Positions 16,633 to 25,088 of a stretch of DNA of 64,000 nt are shown here, piece after piece. The notes beneath the pieces are model-generated. The model saw nothing but the letters and a program-made list of their open reading frames with translations, searched no databases and was not told where the DNA came from. The position numbers and the translations under genes were made by a program. The stretch lies in assembly GCF_003148825.1 (NCBI RefSeq), contig NZ_QGGZ01000012.1, positions 186,001 to 250,000 on the forward strand, in the 5' to 3' direction. The stretch comes from Streptomyces sp. CG 926 (lineage in GTDB: Bacteria > Actinomycetota > Actinomycetes > Streptomycetales > Streptomycetaceae). The first letter of the stretch is position 1; every line of letters starts with the position of its first letter.

Positions 16633-18087
16633 TCAGGCCTTCGCGGGCTCCAGCCGGGTCGCGACCCAGGCCCCCACCAGCGCGACGGCCGCCATCGGCA
16701 GGAACACCACGGCGAACGCGGCCGGGTGCGAAGCCGACGCGCCGGCGGCACCGACGGTGTGGGCGGCGCCCACCGCGCCACCCCCGAGCGCGGCGAACGC
16801 GGCGCCCCCGCCGGCCAGCAGCACCACGTTCGCCAGCGCGTCCGAGATCTGCAGCGAGGCGGAATTGGCCCCGGCCTCCTCCGGCGCCGACAGCTGGAGC
16901 AGCAGCACGCTGGTGGAGCCGATCACCAGGCCCATGCCCAGGCAGCCGACCGCCCAGGCCACGGCGAGCGTCCACACCGGCACGGATTCGATCAGCACGG
17001 CGGGCGCCGCGGCGATGGCCAGCGCCACCATCACCATCCCGCCCACCATCAGCTGCTTGCGGTACGGCGCCGTCCGGCCCTGGGACTGCACCCACGAGCC
17101 GCCCGCCCAGGTGAGCCCGCCGAGCGCGAGCGAGAACCCGGCCATCGTCGGGCTGAGCCCCCGCTGGGTGACCAGCATCAGCGGGACGAAGCTCTCCGCC
17201 GCGATGAACGACCCGGCGGCCACCCCGCGCAGCAGCACCACGGACGGCAGCCCGCGCCGCGCCCGGTAGGTCCCGCGCGGCAGCAGCCCCAGCACGGCGG
17301 GCACGAGCAGGGCGGCGCCCACGATGCCCGGCACGAGCGACAGCCACCGCAGGTCCTGGGCGGCGTACTGGAGCAGCCCCGCCCCCACCGAGATGCCGAA
17401 GGCCAGCCGGATCCGCCGCCGGTCGAAGGCCATGGGCGGGGCGTCGGGGTCGACGGGCCCGGACGCGGTCCGCCGTATCGCGGGCAGCGCCACCACCAGG
17501 GGGACGACCACGAGCGCCGGTATCCCGAGGAAGACCCACCGCCAGCCGAGGTGCTCGGTGACCGTTCCGGAGGCCAGCGGCCCGACGATCGAGGGGACCA
17601 CCCAGCTCGCGGCGAAGGCCGCCATGATCGCGGGGCGCAGCCGCTCCTCGTAGGCCCGGCTGACGACGACGTAGAGGGCGACGATGACCAGCCCGCCACC
17701 GAAGCCCTGCACGGCCCGGCCGAGTACGAACACCCACATGACCCCGGCGGTCCCGGCGATCACCAGCCCGGAGGCGAAGGCCGCGATCCCGACGGTCAGC
17801 GGCCGCAGCGGCCCCTGCCGGTCGGCCCACTGGCCGGCCAGGACCATGCCGAAGAGGCTGGTGGTGAAGTAGGCGGAGAAGGCGAAGGCGTAGAGCCCGA
17901 TCCCGTCCAGTTCGCGGGCGGCGACGGGCATGGCCGTGCCGACGGCGGTGGCCTCGAAGGCGATGAGGAAGACGACGGAGATGATCCCGATGCTGAGCGT
18001 CCGGTACGCGGGCCCGAGAACCCCGCCCGGGGGCGGGGGCGGGGTCGGTGCGGTCGTCTCGGGCACGCGGCGTTCAAGGGCACTCAT
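16633..18087 (-). CDS. MFS exporter
   Basis: The 484-aa protein has at least 12 hydrophobic helices. The first loop carries AGQWADRQGPLRPLTVG (motif A position) and the first helix begins IGIISVVFLIAFEATAVGTAMP, as in multidrug exporters of the DHA2/EmrB-like and related groups. A short Pro-rich head precedes helix 1. ATG at 18087 (MSALERR) follows a 14-residue non-conserved upstream extension that was rejected. No regulator gene is adjacent, so the substrate is unknown. Confidence 0.9.
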   Translation of the reverse strand: MSALERRVPETTAPTPPPPPGGVLGPAYRTLSIGIISVVFLIAFEATAVGTAMPVAARELDGIGLYAFAFSAYFTTSLFGMVLAGQWADRQGPLRPLTVGIAAFASGLVIAGTAGVMWVFVLGRAVQGFGGGLVIVALYVVVSRAYEERLRPAIMAAFAASWVVPSIVGPLASGTVTEHLGWRWVFLGIPALVVVPLVVALPAIRRTASGPVDPDAPPMAFDRRRIRLAFGISVGAGLLQYAAQDLRWLSLVPGIVGAALLVPAVLGLLPRGTYRARRGLPSVVLLRGVAAGSFIAAESFVPLMLVTQRGLSPTMAGFSLALGGLTWAGGSWVQSQGRTAPYRKQLMVGGMVMVALAIAAAPAVLIESVPVWTLAVAWAVGCLGMGLVIGSTSVLLLQLSAPEEAGANSASLQISDALANVVLLAGGGAAFAALGGGAVGAAHTVGAAGASASHPAAFAVVFLPMAAVALVGAWVATRLEPAKA

Positions 18088-18267
18088 CGCTTCAGAGTAA
18101 GGTGCGTAGCCTCGTAGTGACCCTGTCAATTCGACGGATCCCGCTCTCGTCCCGCAGACCTAGGTCCGCCGGACTGTGAACGCGGCATGGCAGTCGCGTT
18201 GCACGGGCGGCGCATCCCTTCCCCGGCCCCGCGGGCCCCCGTAGCGTCGTGCACGTCACCACCACAC

Positions 18268-18339
18268 AGCCGTGTGCCCGAGTGGTTGAGGGACTCGCCT
18301 GCAAAGCGAGGCACGCGGGTTCAATTCCCGCCACGGCTT
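18268..18339 (+). tRNA. tRNA-Cys (anticodon GCA)
   Basis: A full cloverleaf can be folded: acceptor AGCCGTG/CACGGCT, D arm with CCC/GGG, anticodon stem CTCGC/GCGAG around loop CTGCAAA (GCA), and T arm GCGGG-TTCAATT-CCCGC. The discriminator is T18339 and CCA is not encoded. Confidence 0.88.
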
Positions 18340-18346
18340 CGCGGCG

Positions 18347-18380
18347 GGCCGCCCAGGGGCAGGCGCACCCCTGGGCGGCC
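18347..18380. terminator. terminator after tRNA-Cys
   Basis: A 13-bp perfect stem (18347-18359 with 18368-18380) and 8-nt loop lies 7 nt after the tRNA, followed by TTCGCCTTTCC. It also lies just past the 3' end of the minus-strand operon ending at 18396, so it can serve both. Confidence 0.8.
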
Positions 18381-18395
18381 TTCGCCTTTCCGGGG

Positions 18396-18947
18396 CTAGC
18401 CGGTACACCGGTTCTGCTGCTTCGCCCGGTCGACGTACTTCTTCATCAGCTCGGCGAGCAGCCGGCGCGTCTCGTCGGGCTTGCCGTCGACGGTCCCGGA
18501 CAGTCCCAGGGCCATCTCGAAGGAGTCCTCGGCCCTCTTGCAGGTGATCCCGGCGACGGCCCCCGCGTTCCACACCTTGCCGTTCTCCACGGCGGGGATC
18601 GATTCGGCGTTCGCCGTGTCGGGCAGCGGCGGGAAGCCTCGCCCGAGAGGCTGCCAGGTCGCGTCGGCGAGCACTCCGCTCTTGCCGTCGACGTAAATGT
18701 TGCAGGTCACGCCACGGCGTTGCGCGTTCAGTTCGACGTCGAAGGGGGAGTCGACCGTGACCTCGTCCCCCGTGCCCAGCAGGGGCGCCAGCTCGTCCGG
18801 CGTGAAGACCCCGAAGCACGTCTCGGGCCGTACCTTCGAGGCGGCCGACGGCTTCTTCTCCTCCGCGCAGCCGGAGAGCAGCGTGACCGCCACCGCGAGG
18901 GTGGCCGTGAGCACCAGCGCGGTGCGGCTACGGGCGGCGCGGGGCAT
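18396..18947 (-). CDS. DUF3558-like lipoprotein, last gene of ESX-like operon
   Basis: The 183-aa protein has a signal peptide and lipobox LLSGC (lipidated Cys27). The mature part resembles actinobacterial DUF3558 lipoproteins, with paired Cys residues (TCFGVFTPDELAPLLG, GVTCNIYVD, GITCKRAED) that could form disulfides. The ATG directly follows the TGA of the 760-aa WXG protein gene, so the two are translationally linked. It probably sits on the outer face of the membrane as an accessory to the exported WXG proteins; that role is inference from context. Confidence 0.82.
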   Translation of the reverse strand: MPRAARSRTALVLTATLAVAVTLLSGCAEEKKPSAASKVRPETCFGVFTPDELAPLLGTGDEVTVDSPFDVELNAQRRGVTCNIYVDGKSGVLADATWQPLGRGFPPLPDTANAESIPAVENGKVWNAGAVAGITCKRAEDSFEMALGLSGTVDGKPDETRRLLAELMKKYVDRAKQQNRCTG

Positions 18948-21230
18948 TCAGGAGCTTCCCTTCGAGGAATCGACCAGATCTCGACCGGCACCGTACCCGT
19001 TCGTCGTCTCGGTGGCCGCGACGCCCGCCAGTGCACCGATGGTGCGCTCGCTCATGCCGGATCCCTCCGCGGCCTTGCGCACGGACGCCGCGGCCGACGC
19101 CCCGGCCGCCTGCTCCGCATCGACGTAGGCGCTCGCCGCCGCCTGGTCGCTGTCGGCGGTCTTCTCCACGATGTCCTTCTTCGCGCCCTCGACCACGCTC
19201 TCGGTGATGTCCTCCTGGAGCCACTCCACGACGTCCCCGGCCAAGGGGACCATCTCCAGATACTTGCCACCGGCCGCACTGATGGCCCGGTTGATCCACT
19301 TCGCGTTGTCCTCGACGCCCTTGACGTACTCCTCCTGCTTGTGGCCGTTCTCGGCGTACACGCCTTCGACCCTGGCCTCGGAGAGGATGCCCGCTATCTG
19401 ACCGCCGGGGTGGACGGCACCGTGGATCGCCGCGTCCAGGTCGTCGTACTCCGCGCGGTGGGCGATGACATCGTTGATGAGTGTGGTCGTGAAGGCCCGC
19501 TGGGAATTGGTGATCGCCCCGTACGCGTCCGGATCCTGCGCGACCGCCCCCAGGAATCCTGCCATTTCGGACTTGTCGAACTCGGCCATCACGCCGTTCG
19601 CCTTGATCAACCCGCTGTTGTTCTCCGCCGCGGCCTGGATGTCCGGCATGTACTCGGCCGCCATCTGGCCGAAGTGCCCGGAGAGGCCGTTCAGCGGGCC
19701 GTCCGGGTCCTTCGGGTCCGCGTCGACCAGCTCGGGCTTGTCGCCGATCTTCTCGACGACCCGCTCCATGACCGCCGCCATCTCCTTCGTATGCGGGACC
19801 GGCGGGGAGTCCTCGTCACCCGGGGCGCGGTGCGAGACCGCCGCCATCAGGGCGTCACCGACCGCCTGCTGGGCCGGGTGCAGGTCGCCGGTCCGCGAGA
19901 TGTCGAAGCTGTCCATGTACGGCTTCTTGTCGAGCATGTAGTCGACCATGCCCTGGTCCTTGCCGTGCTGCCCCGAGACCGGCTTGTCGTCCTTCGTGAC
20001 GATGCCGTCCTTGTTGCTGTCCTCGCGGACCGGCTCGTTGAAGAAGGCCGTCGCGGCGTCCGGGTTGTTGCCCAGCGCCTCCATCAGACCGGTCAGCGGG
20101 TAGAAGCCGCGCCCGTCCTGGCCCTGGCTGAGGACCGACTCCAGCCCGTACGGGGTGTGGAACTCCCAGGCCCTCGGGTCCTTGCGGTCCATGGCGACCA
20201 TGTCGCGGCCGACCGAGGTGAGGAACTCCGTGTCGTACGTCCCCTCGCGCAGCAGCGCGCCCAGGGCCTGGTAGCCGTAGATCTGCTGCACGCCGCCGTA
20301 GACGGCCATCTCCTTGCGGCCCGCCTTCATCAGCTGGGTCGTCCAGGCGGCGTCGAGGTGGTTCGGGACGTCCTTGTGCGTCGCGAGCCCGAGCATCGCG
20401 CCCATGTCGCTCTGGATGTTCGCGACCATCAGCGCACGGTCCTTGCCGGCCGGCCCCAGGCCCGTCGCGTCGAGGGACATCGTGGAGTACATCTCCAGCG
20501 TGCCCTCGGCGCCGATCGTCCGGTAGAAGCCCGTGGAGAACTCGGGGTCCGTGCGGTTGTCGTCGAGCAGTTCCTCCAGCTCGCGCAACGCCTCGACGTT
20601 GCGGGCCGTGCCGCCCTCACCGGTGACCTTCTTCATCAGATCGGCCGCGCGGGCCACCTGTTCGGCATCGAGGGTGGTGAACTTCGGTCCGCTGAAGTCG
20701 TGTTCGTCGGCGGTGTTCGCCCGCAGGACCCGGACCAGCGAGTCGTCGGCGTCCTGGGCGTCCTCGACCGCCCGGTTGATCCTGGTCTGCCACGCGTTGC
20801 GGGCCGCGTTCAGGGTCTGCTGGTAGTCGGGGTCGTGGCGGGCCGCGTTCCGCTCACCCTCGGTGGGCAACGGGATGGCGGTGACCCGCCCGTCGGCATC
20901 GACCCGAAAGCCTGCCGCCGGGGCTTCCGCGGCGAGCTTCTTCAGCTCGTCCTGAGCGGCCTTGAACGTCGCGTGCGCGTCGGCGAGGACCTGGTACATG
21001 CCCTTGGCGGCCTTGGCCGCGTCCTCGAACTCCTTGGCCGTCTTGTCGACGAACCCGCGCGCCACCCCTGCGGTGACCCCGCTCCACTCGGCCTTGTCGG
21101 ACTTCGCCTTCATGCCGTTACGAGCGGCCTCGGCCATCTCGTCCAGCTTGCCGGCCATCGCCGTCCAGTCGGTGACGGCCGTCTGGAGCTTGCCCAAGGG
21201 CGCGTTCATCACGTTCTCGTACGTCAACAT
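18948..21230 (-). CDS. 760-aa WXG-domain protein (probable ESX substrate/effector)
   Basis: The N-terminal 100 residues look like a WXG100 helical hairpin, with helices around a WSG turn (Trp49-Ser50-Gly51) and a second long helix to about 100. The rest is a large, mostly helical region that I recall in Streptomyces proteins labelled DUF6571; this is unverified. An EF-hand-like loop, DSNKDGIVTKDD, is at 404-415. There is no signal peptide, no transmembrane helix and no recognisable toxin active site. The position 8 bp after a small helical protein gene and in one operon with a mycosin suggests type VII export. Whether it is a toxin, adhesin or scaffold is unknown. Confidence 0.78.
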   Translation of the reverse strand: MLTYENVMNAPLGKLQTAVTDWTAMAGKLDEMAEAARNGMKAKSDKAEWSGVTAGVARGFVDKTAKEFEDAAKAAKGMYQVLADAHATFKAAQDELKKLAAEAPAAGFRVDADGRVTAIPLPTEGERNAARHDPDYQQTLNAARNAWQTRINRAVEDAQDADDSLVRVLRANTADEHDFSGPKFTTLDAEQVARAADLMKKVTGEGGTARNVEALRELEELLDDNRTDPEFSTGFYRTIGAEGTLEMYSTMSLDATGLGPAGKDRALMVANIQSDMGAMLGLATHKDVPNHLDAAWTTQLMKAGRKEMAVYGGVQQIYGYQALGALLREGTYDTEFLTSVGRDMVAMDRKDPRAWEFHTPYGLESVLSQGQDGRGFYPLTGLMEALGNNPDAATAFFNEPVREDSNKDGIVTKDDKPVSGQHGKDQGMVDYMLDKKPYMDSFDISRTGDLHPAQQAVGDALMAAVSHRAPGDEDSPPVPHTKEMAAVMERVVEKIGDKPELVDADPKDPDGPLNGLSGHFGQMAAEYMPDIQAAAENNSGLIKANGVMAEFDKSEMAGFLGAVAQDPDAYGAITNSQRAFTTTLINDVIAHRAEYDDLDAAIHGAVHPGGQIAGILSEARVEGVYAENGHKQEEYVKGVEDNAKWINRAISAAGGKYLEMVPLAGDVVEWLQEDITESVVEGAKKDIVEKTADSDQAAASAYVDAEQAAGASAAASVRKAAEGSGMSERTIGALAGVAATETTNGYGAGRDLVDSSKGSS

Positions 21231-21238
21231 GAAGGCGC

Positions 21239-21676
21239 CTACTTGAGGTATTCGTCTATGGCGGATGCGGTGAAGTCCGCCTGGAGCTGCTGCTCGTCCT
21301 TGGCGTGGGAGGCGAGCGAGTAGTTCAACCCGTTGGAGATGTTGGCGCAGGCGGCCACGAGGGTCTTCACCTGGCTCTCCCAGACACTGTTGACCTCGAG
21401 CAGCGCCGCCCCGCTCGCGAAGCCCTCCTTGGTGAGGCCCCCGGCCGCCTCGGCGGTGGCGGTGGCGGCGTGCTTGCCGTCGGTCTGCAGACGCGTGTGC
21501 AGCTTGTACGCCTCGGAGCCGATCGCGCCGATGTGGTCCTGATTGAGCTCGAGGTCACCGCCACCGCCACTGCCACCGCCGCCGCCGCCGGGATCGGTGG
21601 GCACTTGATCGAGGCGCATGGTGACACCGGCGGCGGCCGTGGCGCGAGCCGCCGACCATTCCTCGTCGAACGGCAT
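21239..21676 (-). CDS. small helical ESX-associated protein
   Basis: The 145-aa protein has a short head, a Gly-rich hinge (residues about 30-40) and a helical segment from about 45 to 145. The latter contains VWESQVKTL (Trp99), reminiscent of a WXG turn with Ser instead of Gly. The Gly hinge is encoded by a run of GGN codons that may be length-variable. It probably partners the following 760-aa protein, as small WXG-like proteins do. The family is not recognised. Confidence 0.7.
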   Translation of the reverse strand: MPFDEEWSAARATAAAGVTMRLDQVPTDPGGGGGGSGGGGDLELNQDHIGAIGSEAYKLHTRLQTDGKHAATATAEAAGGLTKEGFASGAALLEVNSVWESQVKTLVAACANISNGLNYSLASHAKDEQQLQADFTASAIDEYLK

Positions 21677-21726
21677 CGCGTGAACTCCAGAAGGCAGGGT
21701 GCGGGTCCGGTCGGATCGGCCCCGGT

Positions 21727-22905
21727 TCAGCGGTTACGTCGTACGACGACCACAGTCACGGCTCCACCGATCAGCACGCAGGCTCCCAGACCAAGGGCGA
21801 TCCAGGGAAGCACACTGCCGCTCTTCTTCTCCTCGGCCTGCGCGGCAGGCTTGGACGCGGCGGCGTCGGGAGCCTTGCCATCGGCGGACGCGGAGGGCTT
21901 ACCGGCCCCTTGCGCGGCCGCCGCGAGATCGGGCAGCGGATAGACGTCGGCGGGGCCGGGGTCACCGGGATTGGTAAGCGCGATGCGGGGGCGGACGATG
22001 CCATAGCCGATGTAGTCATTGCGCTCGACGCCATCACTGGGCTTGCCGGCGGTGTTCAGGAGGACCCGCAGAACCTGGTTGTTGGTCCAGTCAGGATGGG
22101 CGGACCAGATGAGGGCAGCGGAAGCGGAGGCGATAGCCGATGCGTCACTCGTGCCGTGGGTCTTGCACAGCCCCGTCTTGCCCGCACAAGCCGTGACCAT
22201 ATCGAAGCCCGGAGCCGAGATGTCGATTTGCGGTCCGTGCTGCGACTCCTTGGTCGCCTCGCCATTGACGCCGGTCGCTCCGACGCCCACCACTCCGGGA
22301 GTCGCAGCCGGATAGAGGACCTGGTTGAGCGTGTCACCGTTGTTGCCGGCTCCCGCAAAGATCAACTTTCCCTTCGAGAGCGCGTACTTCACCGCTTCCC
22401 GACGCGCTTGGTCATCTTCGGGTGTACCGTCCAACCCCAGAGAGATATTGATGATCTTGGCGTCTGTGTCTGCCGCGTATCGAATGGCAGCCACCCAGGA
22501 TGGGGTTCGTCGGCTCTCTTCGTTCGGAACACGGATGGGGAGAATTTTGGCGCCGTGCGCCAAACCAAACGAACCATCCCCACTGGGATGCTTTCCCGTA
22601 CCCGCGATCAGCGCAGCCATAGTCGTGCCGTGAGTGTCGTAGTCCGAACGCTCATCACCGTCGTACGTCGTAGCGAAATCCTTTCCCGGGAGGACCTGGC
22701 CATCCAGTTCCGGAATTTTGGCCACACCGGTGTCGATGATCGCGACTGTCACGCCCTTGCCCGTGCTGACCTTCCAGATGTCGTCAGCCTTCATGGCGTC
22801 GAGATGCCATTGCTGAGATCGAACGCTCTCCGCATGAGCCGGGGTCGCGGCGACCCCGGCCAGCAGAAGGCCTACCAGGGCCGAGGTCGCCTTACGCATG
22901 CGCAT
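21727..22905 (-). CDS. mycosin-like type VII secretion-associated subtilase
   Basis: The 392-aa S8 protease has a signal peptide (about 1-25), catalytic triad Asp58 (AIIDTGVA), His92 (THGTTMAAL) and Ser253 (HGTSDASAIAS), with oxyanion Asn near 188 (GAGNNGD). An Ala/Pro/Lys linker (325-362), a C-terminal transmembrane helix (365-388) and a short basic tail follow. This layout, with a membrane-anchored extracytoplasmic subtilase and no long propeptide, is that of mycosins (MycP) of ESX systems. ATG at 22905 (MRMRKATS) is preferred to a TTG at 22914. The middle of the gene (about 22300-22760) is visibly poorer in GC than its neighbours. Confidence 0.92.
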   Translation of the reverse strand: MRMRKATSALVGLLLAGVAATPAHAESVRSQQWHLDAMKADDIWKVSTGKGVTVAIIDTGVAKIPELDGQVLPGKDFATTYDGDERSDYDTHGTTMAALIAGTGKHPSGDGSFGLAHGAKILPIRVPNEESRRTPSWVAAIRYAADTDAKIINISLGLDGTPEDDQARREAVKYALSKGKLIFAGAGNNGDTLNQVLYPAATPGVVGVGATGVNGEATKESQHGPQIDISAPGFDMVTACAGKTGLCKTHGTSDASAIASASAALIWSAHPDWTNNQVLRVLLNTAGKPSDGVERNDYIGYGIVRPRIALTNPGDPGPADVYPLPDLAAAAQGAGKPSASADGKAPDAAASKPAAQAEEKKSGSVLPWIALGLGACVLIGGAVTVVVVRRNR

Positions 22906-22926
22906 CCCGTGCAACGTCCGTTCTAC

Positions 22927-24378
22927 TTAGTCGATCACAGGCGGAACAACGCGACGGCTGCCCTGCCAGGTCTCTTCGTCCTCGGCCAGGTAGTCAGGAC
23001 GTTCGCCACCCTGGTCGTTCCGTCGCTTACCCGGGGTCTGCGCGCCTGCGCCGGCGTGGCCCATGGCACCCATGCCCGCGCCGCCACCAGAGCCATTGCG
23101 CACGAGACCCGAACCGCCCTGGGTGAACGGCTGACCACCCGAGACCGGACGACCGATCGCTCCGCTCTGACGCCCTCCGACGACACCACCCGGCTCCGAG
23201 GCCAGTCGGCGTCCGGCAGGGAGGCCTCCCTGGATGCCATGGGCGCCACCGCCACCGTGGCCCATACCTCCGCCACCCATGGGGCGGCCCGTCTGGGCGC
23301 CTTCGCCGATGACCGTGCCTCGCGGGATCCCGGAGCTGGGACCGGTGGACGTCACCGGGCGGCCCCCCATGATTCCGCTGTCACGCGGAAGCATGCCTGG
23401 CGGCATGCCGCCCTTGCCGAGCGGACCAGTCGTGCCCGAGACGGGGACACCTGGGCCGAAGACGCCGGGGAGGCTCGGCCCCTTCACCCCGCTGATCGGC
23501 GGGACTGCGATCGGCGGCACGAAGGGGCCCAGGGGAGGAGCGCCGGGCCCCGTGGGCGGCGGGCTACCAGGCGTCGTCGTCACCGGAGGCAGCGTCTGAC
23601 TCGGAGGCAACGTACCAACCGTGTCGAGGTCCACGTCTACGTCACGGTCAGGGGTCACCGGCGCAGGCAGAGTCGTCGTCGGCAAAGTGTTGTCGGGCTG
23701 CGGCCGGGGCCCCACGTCCCATCCCGGCTCGTTCGAAGGACCGGCCGGGCCTCCGTGTTCCGACGATGCATACGAGGGGCTTCCAGCGCTACCCCCCGTT
23801 CCCGAACCGCTACCAGCCCGGGCCATGTCAATCGCGACGTCGTTCTTCTTCGGCAACAGCACCGCCGGCGGCGGCGGGAACGTCGGGATCTCTGCCTTGT
23901 TCATCTCGTCTGACGACACCTGGTACGACTGCGCCAGGTTGGTCATCAGGCGGATGGCCTCGCGGCGGTCCGCGTCCAGCGTCGTCTGCGCCTCCGCGCG
24001 GACCGCCGCCGCGTCCGGGTCGTTGTGGTGCTCCTTGGCCGCTGCGAGGTTCTTGGTCGCGGTCGCGTCGACCGCGGTCATCTTCGTGGCCTCGGTCATG
24101 TTCTGGACGACCTTGCCCATCCAGTCGCCGCCCTTGGCGCTGTAATCGCTGAGGCGCAGAGTCGCATTGCCGGCGCGGCCCACCCACTCCTGGAAGGCGG
24201 CTGCTCCTTCGCCTTCCCAGCCGGTCACGACGTGCTTCTTGAGCGCCTCGCCGATCTCCTTGATGTCCTTGGCAGCCTTCTTCAGCTGATCGGCCCGCGC
24301 CTGGACCGAGGCCGGGTCCAGCGAGGCGCTCATGTCCCGCATCTGCTGATGCGTGAAGCCTTCGAAATCCGTTGCCAT
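22927..24378 (-). CDS. WXG100 protein with long Pro/Gly-rich tail (PPE-like layout)
   Basis: In the 483-aa protein, residues 20-115 form a WXG100-type hairpin with WEG at 54-56 (VTGWEGEGAAAF). A second helical segment reaches about 165, followed by IPTFPPPP. From about 185 onward it is a disordered Gly/Pro/Met/Ser-rich tail. The arrangement resembles PPE proteins and Streptomyces ESX-associated WXG proteins, which are exported as folded helical dimers. It overlaps the preceding gene by one base (TGATG). A Tyr-acidic motif near 155-162 is off-register from the YxxxD/E export signal, so the partner protein may supply the signal. Confidence 0.82.
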   Translation of the reverse strand: MATDFEGFTHQQMRDMSASLDPASVQARADQLKKAAKDIKEIGEALKKHVVTGWEGEGAAAFQEWVGRAGNATLRLSDYSAKGGDWMGKVVQNMTEATKMTAVDATATKNLAAAKEHHNDPDAAAVRAEAQTTLDADRREAIRLMTNLAQSYQVSSDEMNKAEIPTFPPPPAVLLPKKNDVAIDMARAGSGSGTGGSAGSPSYASSEHGGPAGPSNEPGWDVGPRPQPDNTLPTTTLPAPVTPDRDVDVDLDTVGTLPPSQTLPPVTTTPGSPPPTGPGAPPLGPFVPPIAVPPISGVKGPSLPGVFGPGVPVSGTTGPLGKGGMPPGMLPRDSGIMGGRPVTSTGPSSGIPRGTVIGEGAQTGRPMGGGGMGHGGGGAHGIQGGLPAGRRLASEPGGVVGGRQSGAIGRPVSGGQPFTQGGSGLVRNGSGGGAGMGAMGHAGAGAQTPGKRRNDQGGERPDYLAEDEETWQGSRRVVPPVID

Positions 24379-24929
24379 CAGTAGTCACTTCCCGACGTGC
24401 TGGGGGTCGGAGTCGGAGTCGCGGTCGCCGGCGGCGGGTTGGATGCCTTCAGGCGGCGCTGTTCCTCCACCCACGGGTCGCGTTGCTCCACGTACTCCTT
24501 CTGCGCCGTATTGGCGATGGCCATCATGCGCTGCTTGGTTTCCTCGTCCACGCCGCCGTAGCCCTTGCCCGCCGTCAGGACCGCGATGCCCAGGGCCTCG
24601 ATCTGCCCCGCCAGACCCTTCGAGAGCTTCTGCAGCTCCGTGACGACCGTGTCGTACGACTTGAACAGCGCGTCGACCTCCGCGAAGCCACTACCGAGCT
24701 TGCTCGCGGGCAGCTTGTCGTCCGCCAGCTTCCTGTGGTCCGCGTCGGAGCCGGTGAGGTCGTCCAGCAGCTTGTCCACCATGCGCTTGTACTCGCTCAG
24801 CGAGTCGAACTCGACCCGCATCGCCGCGGCGGCAGCAGTGTAGGCCGCTCCCGCGATCGCGCCCATCGGGCCCGCGATCCCCAGCGTGAGGGCCGCTGCT
24901 ACCTGGCTCGCCCCGTTGTCGTCTGCCAC
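24378..24929 (-). CDS. EspC-like ESX secretion-associated protein, first gene of operon
   Basis: The 183-aa protein has an Ala/Gly-rich hydrophobic N-terminal segment (about 8-37) and a helical core. A turn reading GKGYGGVDEE places Tyr124 and Asp128 in the YxxxD spacing known as the general type VII secretion signal. A Pro/Thr/Ser tail closes it. This resembles EspC/EspA-type partners that dimerise with a WXG/PPE protein, here probably the next gene, to which it is fused by TGATG. As first gene, its upstream region should hold the operon promoter. Confidence 0.75.
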   Translation of the reverse strand: MADDNGASQVAAALTLGIAGPMGAIAGAAYTAAAAAMRVEFDSLSEYKRMVDKLLDDLTGSDADHRKLADDKLPASKLGSGFAEVDALFKSYDTVVTELQKLSKGLAGQIEALGIAVLTAGKGYGGVDEETKQRMMAIANTAQKEYVEQRDPWVEEQRRLKASNPPPATATPTPTPSTSGSDY

Positions 24930-25012
24930 GTTGGCCTCCCCGTCTCCCCGTAGGAGTGGCGCCTGCGCCGCTCCCCGTCCCCGTTCGCACCCGTGTCCGC
25001 GCGTACGCGCAC

Positions 25013-25045
25013 ACCGGTACCGATCACTCTAGCGACCGGTACCGA
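25013..25045. promoter_or_regulatory. paired ACCGGTACCGA repeats upstream of ESX-like operon
   Basis: ACCGGTACCGA occurs at 25013-25023 and again at 25035-25045, so the repeat period is 22 bp, about two helical turns. Each contains the palindrome CCGGTACCG-like core GGTACC. They lie 84-116 bp upstream of the operon's first start codon and 44 bp beyond the end of the XDH-like operon. Two sites on the same face of the helix suggest cooperative regulator binding. Confidence 0.45.
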
Positions 25046-25088
25046 CAGGCCCAAGTCCGGGGTTGCACGTGCAATGCGGGGCACACGG

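Noticed and set aside
21971..21980. TTA codon in the mycosin gene
   Set aside because: The taa on the plus strand is out of frame with the gene; codons read CTT ACC.
18268..25045. Integrated island using tRNA-Cys as attachment site
   Set aside because: No integrase and no second copy of the tRNA 3' end was seen beyond the ESX-like operon.
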